A stretch of DNA of 64,000 bases from Intrasporangium flavum (GTDB lineage Bacteria; Actinomycetota; Actinomycetes; Actinomycetales; Dermatophilaceae). Location: assembly GCF_001956915.1 (NCBI RefSeq), contig NZ_MLJO01000013.1, positions 62,001 to 126,000 of the forward strand, read 5' to 3'. Below, piece after piece: positions 1 through 8,683 of this stretch (position 1 is the stretch's first letter; each line of letters starts with the position of its first letter). The notes beneath the pieces are model-generated. The model was given only the letters and a program-made list of their open reading frames with translations, was not told the origin of the DNA and did not search any database. Made by a program: the position numbers and the translations under genes.

Positions 1-1
1 C

Positions 2-304
2 ACCGCCGTGCACCTGCACAAGGGCTGCTACCGCGGGCAGGAGACCGTCGCGCGCGTGCACAACCTCGGCCGGCCGCCGCGTCGGCTCGTCTTCCTGCAC
101 CTCGACGGCTCGGGCCACACCCTGCCGGCGCGGGGCAGCGAGGTGCTCGCGGGCGACCGCGTCGTCGGCCACCTCACGTCGGTCGGCCGCCACCACGTCG
201 ACGGGCCCATCGCCCTCGCGATCGTCAAGCGCAACACCGACCCCGGCCTCGAGCTGCTCGTCGACGGGCTGTCGGCCGCGCAGACCGTCATCGTCGCCCC
301 CTGA
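2..304 (+). CDS. C-terminal part of YgfZ/GcvT-like folate-binding protein (5' truncated)
   Basis: The reading frame is open from the window edge, so the N-terminus lies upstream. Near its beginning it contains KGCYRGQETVARVHNLG, the K-G-C-Y-x-G-Q-E signature of the YgfZ/CAF17 family. These are tetrahydrofolate-binding proteins related to the glycine cleavage T protein and are involved in assembly or repair of certain Fe-S enzymes. The C-terminal beta-barrel region (LAGDRVVGHLTSVG) fits the same family. Family assignment is strong; the physiological role is by analogy only. Confidence 0.85.
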   Translation, partial: TAVHLHKGCYRGQETVARVHNLGRPPRRLVFLHLDGSGHTLPARGSEVLAGDRVVGHLTSVGRHHVDGPIALAIVKRNTDPGLELLVDGLSAAQTVIVAP

Positions 305-380
305 CGCCGCCGCCCGGGTGCCCTGACGCGTCGGGCCGTTCGGGCCAGTCGGGAGCGGCCCGCGCTGGCAGGATGACGCC

Positions 381-1235
381 ATGAGTCCTGCACGCAGCGC
401 CGCGAGCACCCTGATCACCGTCGCGCCCACCGGCGCCGAGACCGCGAAGGCGGACGTCCCGGCCCTGCCGACGACGCCGGAGGAGCTCGTCGAGACGGCC
501 GTCGCGTGCGAGCGGGCCGGCGCCGGGCTCATCCACATCCACGTGCGCGACCGCGACCACCAGCCGACGCTCGACCGGGTGCTGCTCAAGGAGGCCGTCG
601 ACGCCGTGCGCGAGGCCACCGACCTCGTCGTGCAGCTCTCGACCGGCGGTGCCGTCACCGACCCGCTCGAGCAGCGGCTGACCGTTCTCGACGCCGACCC
701 CGACTCGTGCTCGCTGACGTGCGGCACGACGAACTTCGGCGACGGCGTCTTCCTCAACCCGTGGGGGTTCATGGTCGACCTCTACCGGCAGGCGCAGGAG
801 AGGGAGGTCGTGCCGGAGTTCGAGCTGTTCGAGCTCGGTCACGTGCACGCGCTGCGCCGGCTCATCGACGAGTGCGGGCTGCCCTACGGCGGCAAGGTGC
901 ACGTCGACTTCGTCACCGGCGTCCCCGGGTCGATGCCCGGGACGCCGCAGGCGCTGCTCGCCGGCGTCGCGATGCTGCCCGAGGAGGTGACGAGCTGGTC
1001 GGCCACCGGCATCGGCCGGGCGCACCTGCCGATCGTCGCCGCCGCGCTGTCGGCCGGGGGTCACCTGCGGGTCGGTATGGAGGACAACCTGATGTTCGCC
1101 AAGGGCCAGCCGGTTGCCCACAACAGCGAGCTCGTCTCTCGCGCAGCCGAGCTCGCGACGCTGATGCAGCGGCCGCCGATGTCGACCGTCGAGGCGCGCG
1201 CCGTCCTCGGCATCAGGGACCGCCGCACCCGCTGA
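381..1235 (+). CDS. BKACE family (DUF849) 3-keto-5-aminohexanoate cleavage-type enzyme
   Basis: The 284-residue protein matches the beta-keto acid cleavage enzyme (BKACE, DUF849) family of zinc-dependent TIM barrels, which condense a beta-keto acid with acetyl-CoA to give a CoA ester and acetoacetate. The motif IHIHVRD (H52 and H54) supplies the expected N-terminal metal ligands. GVPGSMPGT and the late GGHLRVGMEDN are also family hallmarks. The substrate cannot be read from the sequence, since the family covers several beta-keto acids. The ATG is preceded by CAGGAT at 369-374 with a 6-base spacer and no Shine-Dalgarno sequence, so translation may be leaderless. No lysine-fermentation genes are nearby, so the pathway is unknown. 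Confidence 0.88.
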   Translation: MSPARSAASTLITVAPTGAETAKADVPALPTTPEELVETAVACERAGAGLIHIHVRDRDHQPTLDRVLLKEAVDAVREATDLVVQLSTGGAVTDPLEQRLTVLDADPDSCSLTCGTTNFGDGVFLNPWGFMVDLYRQAQEREVVPEFELFELGHVHALRRLIDECGLPYGGKVHVDFVTGVPGSMPGTPQALLAGVAMLPEEVTSWSATGIGRAHLPIVAAALSAGGHLRVGMEDNLMFAKGQPVAHNSELVSRAAELATLMQRPPMSTVEARAVLGIRDRRTR

Positions 1236-1309
1236 CCTCCCGCTGGCCTCCCACCGGCCTTTCACGTGGCCGGCCCGCCGAGTGTGGGACGGCTCACGCT
1301 GCCTGGGGT

Positions 1310-1339
1310 TTGCATTCTGCTTGCTCCAGTTAGCACAAT
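1310..1339 (+). promoter_or_regulatory. Candidate promoter of the XRE-hbhA operon
   Basis: TTGCAT (1310-1315) and CACAAT (1334-1339) are separated by 18 bases, and CACAAT ends 6 bases before the GTG start at 1346. This predicts a leaderless transcript. The region is relatively AT-rich for this genome. Two further TTGC/TTAGC words lie between the boxes and could be an autoregulatory site, but no clear palindrome is visible. Confidence 0.5.
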
Positions 1340-1345
1340 GGAGGG

Positions 1346-1732
1346 GTGAGCAAGCTTCCGCTACCCGACCTCGGGGCGTACCTGCGCGAACAGCGCGAGA
1401 ACGCCCAGCTGTCGCTGCGCCAGCTCGCCGAGATGGCCGGGGTCTCCAACCCGTACCTGTCCCAGATCGAGCGAGGCCTCAAGCGCCCGAGCGCCGAGAT
1501 CCTCCAGCAGATCGCCAAGGGCCTGCAGGTCTCGGCCGAGTCGCTCTACATCCGGGCGGGGATCCTCGACGAGCGGGTCGGCGACGACCCGGTCACCGCC
1601 CCCGACGTGCTCACCGCGATCGCCGCCGACCCGGTCCTCACCGACCGCCAGCGAGGCGTCCTCGTCGAGATCTACCTGTCGTTCGTCGGCACCGCCGCCG
1701 CGACCCCTGACGTCACCCAGAAGGAGAAGTGA
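1346..1732 (+). CDS. XRE-family transcriptional regulator paired with HBHA-like gene
   Basis: The 128-residue protein has an N-terminal Cro/C1-type helix-turn-helix at about residues 10-65 (LREQRENAQLSLRQLAEMAG, then VSNPYLSQIERGLKRPS). It has a short C-terminal tail with no ligand domain. The GTG at 1346 follows a -10-like CACAAT by 6 bases. The next gene starts one base after the stop codon, so the two form an operon. In mycobacteria an XRE regulator (Rv0474) sits directly upstream of hbhA, and this arrangement matches it. The regulator probably controls its own operon; that is inference. Confidence 0.88.
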   Translation: MSKLPLPDLGAYLREQRENAQLSLRQLAEMAGVSNPYLSQIERGLKRPSAEILQQIAKGLQVSAESLYIRAGILDERVGDDPVTAPDVLTAIAADPVLTDRQRGVLVEIYLSFVGTAAATPDVTQKEK

Positions 1733-1733
1733 G

Positions 1734-2699
1734 ATGGCACTGACCAAGAAGATCACCAAGGCCGTCAAGGACGCCCAGAAGCAGGCCGAGGCCGCCGTGG
1801 CCGACGTCCGCGGGCAGATCGACGGACGCATCCCCGAGGTCACCGTCGACCCGACCCCGTTCTACGCCGTCGTCGGCGCCGCCAACCTCGCGATCGCCAC
1901 GGTCCGCACCGCCGGCGAGCAGCTCGACGCGGGGCGCAAGCAGGCCAAGAACGTCGACCTGCGCAAGGGCGCCCGCAAGGAGGCCGACCAGCTGCAGAAG
2001 GACCTCCAGAAGCGCATCGTCGACCTCCAGGCCCGCACCGCCGACCTGCAGCGCATCGCCGCGACGTACGCGGACCGCTTCGTCGCGCAGGCCCAGGAGC
2101 TGCCGGCCCACGTGCTCAACCAGGGCTTCGTCCTCGCGAGCAACGCCAAGGACCAGTACGACGCCGCCGCCGCCCGCGGCGAGAAGGTCGTCACCGACGC
2201 CCGCGCCCAGGGCCAGCGCGCCGCCTTCGACGCCGTCGAGAAGGGCAACGCCGTCATCGCCCGCGGTCGCCGCGTCGCGAGCACCGCGACCGCCGAGGGC
2301 GAGAAGGTCGCCCAGAGCGTCCTCGGTGCCGTGTCCGACGACGCCGCCACGGTGACCGCCCAGGTCGAGAAGTCGGCCGCCGCCGTCGAGAAGGCCGCGG
2401 CGCCGGTCCCGGCCACGCGCACCGCCGAGCACGAGAAGGCCCTCCGCTCCGCGGCCGCCAAGAAGTCGGCGGCCACCCGCAAGGCCGACGCCGTCGAGTC
2501 GACGACGACCCGCAAGGTCGCCGCCCGCACCTCCTCGCCGGCCAACGACGCCGAGACCACGACCGGCTCGACGAAGACCGCCTCGCGCAAGACGGCGGCC
2601 AAGAAGTCCGCCGTCAAGAAGTCGACGGCCAAGAAGGCCGCCACGGCCAAGACCGCCGCGAAGAAGACCGCAACGAAGGCCACGACGACCCAGTCCTGA
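1734..2699 (+). CDS. hbhA: HBHA-like heparin-binding hemagglutinin homolog with lysine-rich tail
   Basis: The 321-residue protein begins with a short amphipathic region and PTPFYAVVGAANLAIATVRT, which resembles the N-terminus of mycobacterial HBHA. A long alpha-helical, coiled-coil-like region follows (about residues 60-215). The C-terminal third is rich in Lys, Ala and Thr with KKSA, KKST and KKTA-type repeats. In Mycobacterium tuberculosis HBHA such a tail binds sulfated glycans, and related proteins have been linked to lipid inclusions and nucleoid binding. Here the tail is longer and more histone-like. There is no signal peptide. AAGGAG at 1721-1726 supplies the ribosome binding site. The molecular role in this organism is not known. 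Confidence 0.8.
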   Translation: MALTKKITKAVKDAQKQAEAAVADVRGQIDGRIPEVTVDPTPFYAVVGAANLAIATVRTAGEQLDAGRKQAKNVDLRKGARKEADQLQKDLQKRIVDLQARTADLQRIAATYADRFVAQAQELPAHVLNQGFVLASNAKDQYDAAAARGEKVVTDARAQGQRAAFDAVEKGNAVIARGRRVASTATAEGEKVAQSVLGAVSDDAATVTAQVEKSAAAVEKAAAPVPATRTAEHEKALRSAAAKKSAATRKADAVESTTTRKVAARTSSPANDAETTTGSTKTASRKTAAKKSAVKKSTAKKAATAKTAAKKTATKATTTQS

Positions 2700-2720
2700 C
2701 CCGACCCGCACCCGCTCGCA

Positions 2721-2753
2721 CGAGGGCCGTCACCGATCCGGTGGCGGCCCTCG
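2721..2753. terminator. Rho-independent-type hairpin after hbhA-like gene
   Basis: A 14-bp inverted repeat (CGAGGGCCGTCACC against GGTGGCGGCCCTCG, one G-T wobble) has a 5-base loop. It lies 21 bases after the hbhA stop codon. There is no T-run, as is common for actinobacterial terminators. Confidence 0.75.
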
Positions 2754-2788
2754 CCGCGTCACCGGGCCCCTCCGGCATACTGCGGGTC

Positions 2789-3811
2789 GTGTCCGACCAC
2801 GCGCAGACCCCGTCCGCCAACGCCCCCGACGCGACGCCCGACGCGACGCCCGTGTCGCCGGCCCTCGCCGACGCCCCCGTCGTCGCGCACGTCGTGCGCG
2901 CCGGCTTCGTCGAGTCGGTCCACCACGGCACCGTCGTCGTCACCGCCCCCGACGGCTCGGTCGAGCTCGAGGTGGGCGACGCGTCGGGCCCGGTGTTCCC
3001 GCGCAGCTCGAGCAAGCCGCTGCAGGCGCTCGCCATGCTCCGCTCGGGCCTGCAGACCGACGACCTCCACCTCGCGCTCGCGTGCTCGAGCCACTCCGGC
3101 GAGGACTTCCACGTCGCGGCCGCCCGCGAGATCCTCGCCGGTGCGGGTCTGACCGAGACCGACCTGCAGAACACCCCGGACTACCCCTACGACGAGGCCG
3201 CCCGCATCGCCTGGATCGCGAACGGCCTGCCCAAGCAGTCGATCGTGCAGAACTGCTCGGGCAAGCACGCGTCCATGCTCGCCACCTGCGTGACCAACGG
3301 CTGGGACCTCGCCACCTACCGCGACCCGGCCCACCCGCTGCAGGTCGCCGTGGCCGACACCGTGCGCGAGCTGTCCGGCGCCGAGCCGGGCGCGGTGGCC
3401 GTCGACGGCTGCGGCGCCCCGATCCACGCCATCCCGCTATCGGCGCTGGCCCTCGCCTTCGGCCGCCTCGCCGCAGCCACCGACGGCCCCGAGGCCCGCA
3501 TCAGCGCGGCGATCCGCGCCTACCCCGAGTACCTCGGCGGCACCCACCGCGACGTCACGACGCTGATCCGCGGCGTCGACGGCCTCGTGGCCAAGGACGG
3601 CGCCGAGGCCGTCTACGCGGTCGGCCTGCCCGACGGCCGCGGCGTCGCCGTCAAGGTCGCCGACGGGTCCTCGCGGGCGCGGCCGGTCGTCCTCGCGGCC
3701 GTCCTGCGCCGCATCGGCGTCGACGCCGAGGACACCCTGGCCGCCCTCGAGCACCAGCCGGTCCTCGGGCACGGCCAGCCCGTCGGCTCGGTCGTCGCCG
3801 TCGGCATCTGA
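2789..3811 (+). CDS. Asparaginase (Asparaginase_II / AnsA-type family)
   Basis: The protein has about 340 residues with the PF06089-type asparaginase layout. An early segment ends in PRSSSKPLQALAM, followed by ACSSHSGEDFHVAAA, NCSGKHASMLATC, and a late DGRGVAVKVADGSSRA. The family hydrolyses L-asparagine to aspartate and ammonia, but biochemical evidence for the group is thinner than for classical asparaginases. GTG 2789 is preferred over the upstream in-frame start at 2741, because CATACT (2776-2781) sits 7 bases before it and the earlier stretch lies in the terminator and promoter region. The N-terminal 25 residues are low-complexity and probably disordered. Confidence 0.85.
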   Translation: MSDHAQTPSANAPDATPDATPVSPALADAPVVAHVVRAGFVESVHHGTVVVTAPDGSVELEVGDASGPVFPRSSSKPLQALAMLRSGLQTDDLHLALACSSHSGEDFHVAAAREILAGAGLTETDLQNTPDYPYDEAARIAWIANGLPKQSIVQNCSGKHASMLATCVTNGWDLATYRDPAHPLQVAVADTVRELSGAEPGAVAVDGCGAPIHAIPLSALALAFGRLAAATDGPEARISAAIRAYPEYLGGTHRDVTTLIRGVDGLVAKDGAEAVYAVGLPDGRGVAVKVADGSSRARPVVLAAVLRRIGVDAEDTLAALEHQPVLGHGQPVGSVVAVGI

Positions 3812-3826
3812 GGCGGGGCGACCCAC

Positions 3827-4252
3827 GTGCGTGCGGTCCTCCAGCGCGTCACCAGCGCCCGCGTCGAGGTCGACGGCGAGGTCGTCGGCGCCATCGACCG
3901 GCCCGGGCTGCTCGCCCTCGTCGGCGTGACCCACGGCGACGGTCCCGAGCAGGTCGAGCGGCTGGCCCGCAAGATCGCCGAGCTGCGCATCCTGCGCGAC
4001 GAGCAGAGCGTGCTCGACACCGGCGCACCGGTGCTCGTCGTCAGCCAGTTCACCCTCTACGCCGACACCCGCAAGGGCCGGCGTCCGTCGTGGGGCGCCG
4101 CGGCACCCGGTCCCGTGGCCGAACCGCTCGTCGGCGAGGTCGTCGCGGCGCTGCGGTCGCGCGGGGTCGAGGTGGCCGAGGGCCGCTTCGGGGCGATGAT
4201 GCAGGTCTCGCTCGTGAACGACGGACCCGTGACGCTCGTCGTCGACGCCTGA
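3827..4252 (+). CDS. dtd: D-aminoacyl-tRNA deacylase
   Basis: The 141-residue protein begins [15 protein letters not shown], the conserved start of Dtd. It contains the [16 protein letters not shown] motif and, near the end, [14 protein letters not shown], which build the cross-subunit active site. The enzyme removes D-amino acids and glycine mischarged on tRNA. Length and both motifs are complete. It follows the asparaginase gene by 15 bases and may be cotranscribed with it. Confidence 0.95.
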   Translation: MRAVLQRVTSARVEVDGEVVGAIDRPGLLALVGVTHGDGPEQVERLARKIAELRILRDEQSVLDTGAPVLVVSQFTLYADTRKGRRPSWGAAAPGPVAEPLVGEVVAALRSRGVEVAEGRFGAMMQVSLVNDGPVTLVVDA

Positions 4253-4328
4253 GGCGGCCCCGGGCTGGGCGTCCGCTGGGAGACCGCTGGACGGGTTCGG
4301 GCCCAGAGACGCGGGTTACGCTTCCACC

Positions 4329-4643
4329 ATGCAGCTCTACTACGGGTTCCAGAGCGTCGTGCAGCTCGTCCTCGGTGTCGTCGCGCTCGGCTGCGAGGTC
4401 TGGGCCTTCGTCGACGCGCTCCGGCACCCGGAGGGCGCCTACGTCGCCGCGGGCAAGCGCACCCGCACCTTCTGGCTCGTCCTGCTCGGCGTCGCCCTGG
4501 CGCTGGGCTTCGTGACGGTCCTCAACCCCCTCAGCCTGTTCGGCCTGCTCGGGTTCGTCGGGGCGGCGGTCTACCTCGCCGACGTCCGGCCGGCCCTGCG
4601 CCAGGTGCGCGGCCTCGGCGGGCGGTCCGACCGCCCCTGGTGA
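4329..4643 (+). CDS. DUF2516 family small membrane protein
   Basis: The 104-residue protein has an N-terminal hydrophobic helix (about residues 8-30), a short charged segment and two more hydrophobic stretches (about residues 48-65 and 68-85). This is the usual outline of DUF2516 proteins. The function of the family is unknown. TACGCT at 4317-4322 ends 6 bases before the ATG, so translation is probably leaderless. Confidence 0.75.
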   Translation: MQLYYGFQSVVQLVLGVVALGCEVWAFVDALRHPEGAYVAAGKRTRTFWLVLLGVALALGFVTVLNPLSLFGLLGFVGAAVYLADVRPALRQVRGLGGRSDRPW

Positions 4644-4742
4644 GGCGCGAGCCCGGCCCCGGCCGGCGATCTCGCACGCCGTCGGGCGCAGGCACCGCTG
4701 CCCATGGGGCACACTGGTGCACTCACAACCGATAGGAGAACC

Positions 4743-5198
4743 ATGTCCGACCAGCAGCCTGCTGCTGCCGTCGTCGACGACGTCGACGCGCACCTGCACG
4801 ACGCGCGTCCGTCGCACGGACCTGACGAGTACGACCTCGGCGACCGCAACCCCACCGAGGACATCTTCGTCGCCGAGCGGCCGTGGGGACGGTTCCAGCA
4901 GTTCGTGTCGAACGAGCAGGTCACCGTGAAGATCATCACGGTGCAGCCCGGGCACCGGCTCTCGCTCCAGCGTCACGACCACCGCGGCGAGATGTGGCAG
5001 GTCCTCGACGTGCCGATCGACATCACCGTCGACGACCGGCAGTGGACCGCCGGCCCGGGCGAGACCGTCTGGGTCCCGCGTGGGGCCACCCACCGCATGG
5101 GCAACTCCGGCGACCAGCCGGGTCGCCTCCTCGAGGTCGGCTTCGGCCACTTCGACGAGCACGACATCGAGCGCCTCGAGGACGACTACGCGCGCTGA
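4743..5198 (+). CDS. Cupin domain protein, mannose-6-phosphate isomerase type II C-terminal-like
   Basis: The 151-residue protein has a disordered acidic N-terminus of about 45 residues, then a single cupin domain: PWGRFQQFVS, then PGHRLSLQRHDHRGEMWQVL (metal-binding His and Glu), and VPRGATHRMGN. This matches the C-terminal cupin of type II phosphomannose isomerases, without the nucleotidyltransferase half. Sugar-phosphate isomerase activity is possible but not certain. ATG 4743 has AGGAGA at an ideal distance, which settles the start. Confidence 0.8.
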   Translation: MSDQQPAAAVVDDVDAHLHDARPSHGPDEYDLGDRNPTEDIFVAERPWGRFQQFVSNEQVTVKIITVQPGHRLSLQRHDHRGEMWQVLDVPIDITVDDRQWTAGPGETVWVPRGATHRMGNSGDQPGRLLEVGFGHFDEHDIERLEDDYAR

Positions 5199-5221
5199 GC
5201 GCGACGCGTCGAGCATCCTCA

Positions 5222-5254
5222 CGTGCCGCTGGACCCCTGGGGTCCGGCGGCACG
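5222..5254. terminator. Strong bidirectional hairpin between convergent genes
   Basis: A near-perfect 33-base palindrome: CGTGCCGC, t, GGACCCC, a one-base centre, GGGGTCC, g, GCGGCACG. The single t/g pair is a wobble in RNA. It lies between the cupin gene on the plus strand and the MEDS sensor gene on the minus strand, so it can terminate both. Confidence 0.8.
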
Positions 5255-5257
5255 CGC

Positions 5258-5305
5258 GCGTCCGGCCCCGTGCGTCCGGCCCCGTGCGTCCGGCCCCGTG
5301 CGTCA
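5258..5305. repeat. 14-bp tandem repeat, three perfect copies plus a partial
   Basis: The unit GCGTCCGGCCCCGT occurs at 5258-5271, 5272-5285 and 5286-5299, followed by a partial copy. It lies directly after the terminator hairpin and before the 3' end of the convergent MEDS gene. No coding frame or protein-binding motif was recognised. Confidence 0.8.
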
Positions 5306-5321
5306 GCGCCGGCGCCGCGGG

Positions 5322-6308
5322 TCAGTCCGACAGGTCGAGGTCGGCCCAGACGACCTTCCCGCCGGGCAGCGACTGCGCGCCCCACGTGCCCGACAGCGCC
5401 TCGACGATCTCGACGCCGCGCCCGTCGACGGCGTCCGCCGAGCGCTCGCGACGCTCGAGCGGGGCGTCGGTCGCGTCCTCGACGCCGATGCGCACGCCGC
5501 CGTCGCGCCGCTCCACGAGGGCCCGGAACGGGGTCACGGCGTGGGAGAGCGCGTTGGTCGCCAGCTCCGAGACGATGAGGGCCGCGTCGGTGGTGAGGCC
5601 GTCGTGGCCCCACGAGCGCAGCACGTCGAGGACGAAGTGACGCGCGGCCGGCACCGACTCGGGCAGCGGCTGGTACACCTGCGAGTACGCGTGGGTCAGC
5701 CCGAGCTGCGGGGTCACCCGTGGTGCGCCGGGTTCGCCGGACGCGCCCGCCCGGGCAGCCGGGTCGACGTGCAGGTCGACGTGCAGGGCCGTGATGCGGG
5801 CGACGTCGACGAGCTCGGCGTGGTCGACGATGCGGCCCGGGTAGGCGCAGACGAGCTGGAAGCCGTAGGCGTCCATCGCCTCGGCCCAGTGCAGCTCGAG
5901 CTCGATCGCCGCCTCGACGAGCCCGCGCTGCCACAGCAGCGACAGGGTCTCGCTGAAGACGCGGACGCGGCGGCCGCCGGAGACCTCGGGGCCGACGAGC
6001 GTGCGCGCCATGCGCCAGAAGGCGTCGACGTCGAAGCGTCCGTCGAGGACGAAGCCGGCGATCGAGGCCTCGGGGTCGCGCGGCCAGTACCGGGCGGAGG
6101 CCACCTCGGCGGCAGGATCGCAGCCGAGCCTGGCGAGCGCGCCCTCCACGCGTCGCCGTAGGTCCGTCGTGCAGATCGAGACGACGCACTCGTCATGGTC
6201 CCAACCGTCGGCGACGTACCTCGCCACGGCCGTGACACCCTCGTTGTCGAGTGCGTAGAAGCTCACTCCACGACCCCGCCCCCACGCGGCCATGCCGCCC
6301 TGCGACAT
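5322..6308 (-). CDS. MEDS-domain sensor fused to anti-sigma-type (RsbW-like) ATPase
   Basis: The protein has about 328 residues. Residues ~15-165 resemble the MEDS (DcmR-type sensory) domain, with GVSFYALDNEGVTAVARYVADG, then RVFSETLSLLW and ELELHWAEAM. The C-terminal ~110 residues form a GHKL ATPase of the RsbW/SpoIIAB kind: LIVSELATNALSHAVTPF (N box) and GRGVEIVEAL (G box). Such proteins usually act as serine kinases that set anti-sigma or anti-anti-sigma partner switches. The start at 6308 is chosen because TAGCAT (6321-6316, minus strand) ends 7 bases upstream; ATG 6317 is an alternative. No cognate anti-sigma antagonist lies next to it. Confidence 0.82.
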   Translation of the reverse strand: MSQGGMAAWGRGRGVSFYALDNEGVTAVARYVADGWDHDECVVSICTTDLRRRVEGALARLGCDPAAEVASARYWPRDPEASIAGFVLDGRFDVDAFWRMARTLVGPEVSGGRRVRVFSETLSLLWQRGLVEAAIELELHWAEAMDAYGFQLVCAYPGRIVDHAELVDVARITALHVDLHVDPAARAGASGEPGAPRVTPQLGLTHAYSQVYQPLPESVPAARHFVLDVLRSWGHDGLTTDAALIVSELATNALSHAVTPFRALVERRDGGVRIGVEDATDAPLERRERSADAVDGRGVEIVEALSGTWGAQSLPGGKVVWADLDLSD

Positions 6309-6435
6309 GTCGCTCATGCTACGCCCGGGCTCCACGCCGGCGGCGGACCGCGGACCCGGGAGTTTTTCGTCCGGGTTGGGGGGCTTCGGGCGGTCCATGT
6401 GGTTCGGGGGTCGGCCGCGTCGGGGCCAAGGGGAC

Positions 6436-7230
6436 TCAGGCGGGGGCGACGGCCTCCCAGGCCACCGTGAGCTCGCCGAGGCGCCATCGCGAGGGACCGT
6501 CGAGAAGCGGCCACTCCTGCCGGACCTCGCGGGCCATGGCGAGGAAGCGCTGCCGCGCGCCCCACGACGACTGCGGCGCGCTGCGCGCCCAGGCCCGGTC
6601 GAGGTCGCCGAGGAAGGCGTGCACGCGCTCGCCGGGCACGTTGCGGTGGATGAGCGACTTGGGCAGGCGCTCGGCGACGTCGGAGGGCCGCTCGAGCCCG
6701 CCCATCCGCAGCGACACGGTGAGGCTGAGCGGCCCGGACGCGTCGACGGCCACCCAGCTGGCCCGCCGCCCGATCTCGTCGCACGTGCCGTCGACGAGGA
6801 GGCCGCCGGGGGCGAGGCGCTGCTGCACGAGCGCCCAGGCGTCGGCCACCTCGTCCTCGGCGTACTGGCGCAGCACGTTGAAGGCGCGCACGACGGTCGG
6901 GCGGGCGCCGGCCTCGAGGGGCACCTCGAAGCCGCCGAGGCGGAAGGTGAGGCCCTCGCGCTCGAGCGGCCGTCCCGCCGCGACGCGCGCCGGGTCGATC
7001 TCGACGCCGACGACCTGCACGTCGGGGCGCACCCGACGCAGCCGGTCGTGCAGCTCGACGGCGGTGATCGGCGAGGCGCCGTAGCCGAGGTCGACGACGA
7101 CCGGGGGGCCGGGGCTGCGGCGCAGCCGCCAGGCCTGCGGGCCGGCGAGCCAGCGGTCGCAGCGCCTGAGCCGGTTGGGGTTCGTCGTGCCCCGGGTGAT
7201 GGTCCCGACGGGGCGAGCGCGGCCGGCCAC
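6436..7230 (-). CDS. Class I SAM-dependent methyltransferase-like protein
   Basis: The 264-residue protein has a Rossmann methyltransferase core: [17 protein letters not shown] (SAM-binding glycine loop), [11 protein letters not shown] (acidic residue at the end of strand beta-2), then RAFNVLRQY and [11 protein letters not shown]. Homologs of unknown substrate are found divergent from mshA in actinobacteria, as here. The GTG start is supported by TAGGCT (complement of 7237-7242) at 6 bases, predicting a leaderless mRNA. A link to mycothiol is suggested only by position. Confidence 0.78.
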   Translation of the reverse strand: MAGRARPVGTITRGTTNPNRLRRCDRWLAGPQAWRLRRSPGPPVVVDLGYGASPITAVELHDRLRRVRPDVQVVGVEIDPARVAAGRPLEREGLTFRLGGFEVPLEAGARPTVVRAFNVLRQYAEDEVADAWALVQQRLAPGGLLVDGTCDEIGRRASWVAVDASGPLSLTVSLRMGGLERPSDVAERLPKSLIHRNVPGERVHAFLGDLDRAWARSAPQSSWGARQRFLAMAREVRQEWPLLDGPSRWRLGELTVAWEAVAPA

Positions 7231-7366
7231 GCCCGCAGCCTACGCGGGCGACCCCGCCGCCCCCGAGTCGACGGGTGCGCCGGAGGGGCAGGTCACCGGC
7301 GACCGCGGAATACATCGAATCGGCGGGATGGTTGTGTCGGGGAGAGCAGGGACCACAGACGAAGGG

Positions 7367-8683
7367 ATGCCGACGGTGGCCGATCCGAGACGGGTCGCGA
7401 TGATCAGCGTGCACACCTCGCCGCTGGAGCAGCCCGGCACGGGCGATGCCGGCGGCCTCAACGTGTACGTCGCCGAGACGGCGCGCCAGCTGGCCTCCCG
7501 CGGGGTCGAGGTCGACATCTTCACCCGGCGCACCACCGGCGACGTCCCGGTCGAGGCCGACCTCGTGCCCGGCGTCCGCGTCCGGCACGTCACGGCGGGG
7601 CCGTACGAGGGCCTCTCCAAGGAGGACCTGCCCGGACAGCTGTGCGCCTTCTCGGCCGGCATCATGCACGCCGGGCTGTCGGTGCCCGAGGACCACTACG
7701 ACCTCGTCCACAGCCACTACTGGCTCTCCGGCCAGGTCGGCTGGCTCGCCGCCGACCGCTGGCGCGTCGCCCTGGTGCACACGATGCACACGATGGCCCG
7801 GGTCAAGAACCTCCACCTCGCCGAGGGCGACGCCCCGGAGCCGCGCGGGCGCGAGATCGGGGAGGTGCAGGTCGTCGAGGCCGCCGACCGGCTCGTGGCC
7901 AACACCGACGACGAGGCCCGCGAGCTCGTCCAGCTCTACGACGCCGACCCGGGCAAGGTGTCGGTCGTGCCGCCCGGCGTCGACCTCGAGACGTTCACGC
8001 CCGGCGACCGGTCGCAGGCGCGCAGCGAGCTCGGCCTGCCCGTCGACGGCCACCTGCTGCTCTTCGTCGGGCGGATCCAGCCGCTCAAGGCCCCCGACGT
8101 CCTCGTGCGCGCCGCCGCCGAGATGGTCCGCCGCGACCCGACGCGTCGCGAGCGCCTCACCGTGGCCGTGCTCGGTGGCCCGAGCGGCTCGGGCCTGGCC
8201 CGGCCCCGCGACCTCGAGGAGCTCGCCGCGGCCCTCGGCGTCGCCGACGTCGTCCGGTTCGTCCGCCCGGTGGCCCGACCCGAGCTCGCGCGCTGGTACC
8301 GCGCGGCCGACGTCGTCGCCGTCCCCAGCTACTCCGAGTCGTTCGGCCTCGTCGCGATCGAGGCGCAGGCCTGCGGCACCCCCGTCGTCGCCGCCGACGT
8401 GGGTGGCCTGCCCACGGCCGTCGGCGACGCGGGCCTCCTCGTCCCCGGCCACGACACGGGGGAGTGGGCCGACGCCCTCGACGCGCTCCTGCTCGACGAG
8501 CCCCTGCGCGCCCGGCTGGGTCGCCGTGCCGTGCGCCACGCCGCCGGGTTCGGGTGGGCCGCGACGACCGACCGCCTCCTCGACGCGTACCGTCGGGCCA
8601 TGCGAGCCCGCAGCGACGCACCCGACTCACCCATCGACGACGGCGAGAGCCTGACCGGCGTGCCCACCGCGGTGATCCCGTGA
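7367..8683 (+). CDS. mshA: D-inositol-3-phosphate glycosyltransferase MshA (mycothiol biosynthesis)
   Basis: The protein is a GT4-family glycosyltransferase of about 438 residues. The N-terminal [26 protein letters not shown] is the characteristic MshA opening. [14 protein letters not shown] and [11 protein letters not shown] bind the inositol phosphate region, and [27 protein letters not shown] is the UDP-sugar-binding E-x7-E region. MshA transfers GlcNAc from UDP-GlcNAc to 1L-inositol 3-phosphate, the first step of mycothiol synthesis. ATG 7367 is preferred; ATG 7328 and GTG 7376 are possible. The next gene overlaps by 4 bases. Confidence 0.93.
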   Translation: MPTVADPRRVAMISVHTSPLEQPGTGDAGGLNVYVAETARQLASRGVEVDIFTRRTTGDVPVEADLVPGVRVRHVTAGPYEGLSKEDLPGQLCAFSAGIMHAGLSVPEDHYDLVHSHYWLSGQVGWLAADRWRVALVHTMHTMARVKNLHLAEGDAPEPRGREIGEVQVVEAADRLVANTDDEARELVQLYDADPGKVSVVPPGVDLETFTPGDRSQARSELGLPVDGHLLLFVGRIQPLKAPDVLVRAAAEMVRRDPTRRERLTVAVLGGPSGSGLARPRDLEELAAALGVADVVRFVRPVARPELARWYRAADVVAVPSYSESFGLVAIEAQACGTPVVAADVGGLPTAVGDAGLLVPGHDTGEWADALDALLLDEPLRARLGRRAVRHAAGFGWAATTDRLLDAYRRAMRARSDAPDSPIDDGESLTGVPTAVIP

